Source of the DNA: UBA11612 sp965228575
GTDB lineage: Bacteria; Pseudomonadota; Alphaproteobacteria; Rhodospirillales; Rhodospirillaceae
Direction: 5' to 3'
Assembly: GCA_965228575.1 (NCBI GenBank)
Contig: CBDDHW010000045.1
Location: forward strand, 1-64,000
Length of the DNA: 64,000 nt
The position numbers and the translations under genes were made by a program. This document shows positions 63,340 through 64,000 of this stretch, in pieces. The notes under the pieces were generated by a model. It made no database searches. It was not told where the DNA came from and worked only from the letters and a program-made list of their open reading frames with translations. The first letter of the stretch is position 1; each line of letters begins with the position of its first letter.

Positions 63340-64000
63340 TTAAACCCTCTCCACACCCGCGATCTTCGCCTGCACGATTTCCCCGTTCAAAGTACAGCTC
63401 GGCTCTGCCAGCTCCACGAAGCTTTCCGTCACCGCTTCCGGCGGCGGCAGGCTCATGGGGTCTTCGCCGGGAAAGGCTTGGGCGCGCATCTTGGTGCGCA
63501 CCGGTCCCGGGCTAATCAGATTCGCGCGCACACCCGTGTCTTTCATCTCGTCCGCGTAGACCGTCACCATGGCTTCCAGCGCCGCTTTGCTCGCCGCATA
63601 CAATCCCCAGTACATGCGTTTGCGCGGACCGGTGCCGGTGGTTACAAAAATCGCCCGGCCTGCGTCCGAAGCACGCAGCAGCGGATCGAGGGAGCGGAGG
63701 AGGCGAAACTGGGCGTGAACGTTCAGTTTAAATCCGTCTTCCCACATCTTCGGTTTGTAATGGCCGATCGGGGAGAGTTGCCCCAGCATGGCCGCGTTGG
63801 CCACCAAAATGTCGAGTTTGCCAAAACGCTGAAACAAGGCCGCGCCGGTTTGGTCGATCTTGTCAAAGTCGGTGAGGTTTTCGGCAATCAGAGTTGCGGG
63901 CTTGCCGGAAATCGTGCGGATTTCATCGTCCAGCTCTTCCAATGCCCCTTGGGTGCGGGCAAAGGCGATCACATGGGCGCCCTCAGCGGCATACCGTAAT
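63340..64000 (-). CDS. Short-chain dehydrogenase/reductase (right-truncated)
   Basis: This is the C-terminal 220 residues of an NAD(P)-dependent SDR; the N terminus with the Rossmann glycine motif lies beyond the window. Visible are LDILVANAAMLGQL (NAA motif region), the YxxxK catalytic pair in LYAASKAALEAMV, and SPGPVRTKMRAQAFPGED. A GTG inside the open frame at 63972 is not the true start: the frame reads on as RYAAEGAHVIAFART to the window edge. Its role is unknown. Confidence 0.9.
   Translation of the reverse strand, partial: LRYAAEGAHVIAFARTQGALEELDDEIRTISGKPATLIAENLTDFDKIDQTGAALFQRFGKLDILVANAAMLGQLSPIGHYKPKMWEDGFKLNVHAQFRLLRSLDPLLRASDAGRAIFVTTGTGPRKRMYWGLYAASKAALEAMVTVYADEMKDTGVRANLISPGPVRTKMRAQAFPGEDPMSLPPPEAVTESFVELAEPSCTLNGEIVQAKIAGVERV

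Overview
The window looks like a chromosomal stretch of a Gram-negative alphaproteobacterium, probably a marine or aquatic oligotroph near Caulobacterales, Hyphomonadaceae or Parvularculales. The reasons are the tamA-tamB pair, the ppx/gppA-rlmE-guaB-rsmB-like-guaA order, the YfgM-like-bamB-der order, a DUF2794 gene, and many TonB-dependent receptors, exported peptidases and amidases. The taxon is inferred from gene content only.

Layout. 1-5 kb: tamA (cut by the left edge) and tamB, then a small secreted protein. 5-7.3 kb: divergent purU and metY. 7.4-15.3 kb: three related TonB-dependent receptors on the minus strand, with a nitrilase between the first two and a Cys-rich protein of unknown role between the last two. 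15.4-21.1 kb: a minus-strand run of exported Pcm, a TPR-sulfotransferase, an amidase lipoprotein and an alpha/beta hydrolase. 21.17-26.0 kb: two small islands in tandem at the 3' end of a tRNA-Gln(CTG) gene, marked by two extra copies of the tRNA 3' half. Their cargo is a surface-carbohydrate enzyme, an integrase remnant, a DUF1826 gene and a merC-like gene sharing a Zur-type palindrome, and an aminotransferase with an exported-type N terminus. 26.2-32.7 kb: housekeeping genes ending in guaA. 32.7-35.05 kb: a second accessory stretch behind guaA with a degenerate copy of the guaA 3' end and a weaker third copy. It carries a methyltransferase, a DUF1801 protein and a GFA-family protein.

35.1-40.8 kb: a four-gene minus-strand cluster of exported proteins (DUF1592/1588/1585 lipoprotein with a heme-type CxxCH, Tat-exported DUF1552 protein, secreted-repeat protein, and an unnamed 374-residue protein). 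This is the best candidate for a poorly described system. 41.1-50 kb: an S9 peptidase, a TPR-2OG oxygenase, a large TonB-dependent receptor and a second amidase lipoprotein. 50-57 kb: ogt, a methyltransferase, a DUF898/M48 pair, an ArsC-like protein, an acetamidase/formamidase coupled to a small Tat protein, DUF2794 and a small lipoprotein. 57-60.9 kb: YfgM-like, bamB and der. 61-64 kb: cupin, monooxygenase, GNAT, small unknowns and an SDR cut by the right edge.

Two themes stand out. First, import plus hydrolysis of nitriles, amides and peptides: four receptors, a nitrilase, two amidase-signature lipoproteins, an acetamidase/formamidase and an S9 peptidase. Second, integration at conserved 3' gene ends (tRNA-Gln and guaA). 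Four genes (tamA, tamB, the S9 peptidase, bamB) each need one base removed from a short homopolymer run to restore their frame, which suggests sequence-level insertion errors rather than true gene decay.
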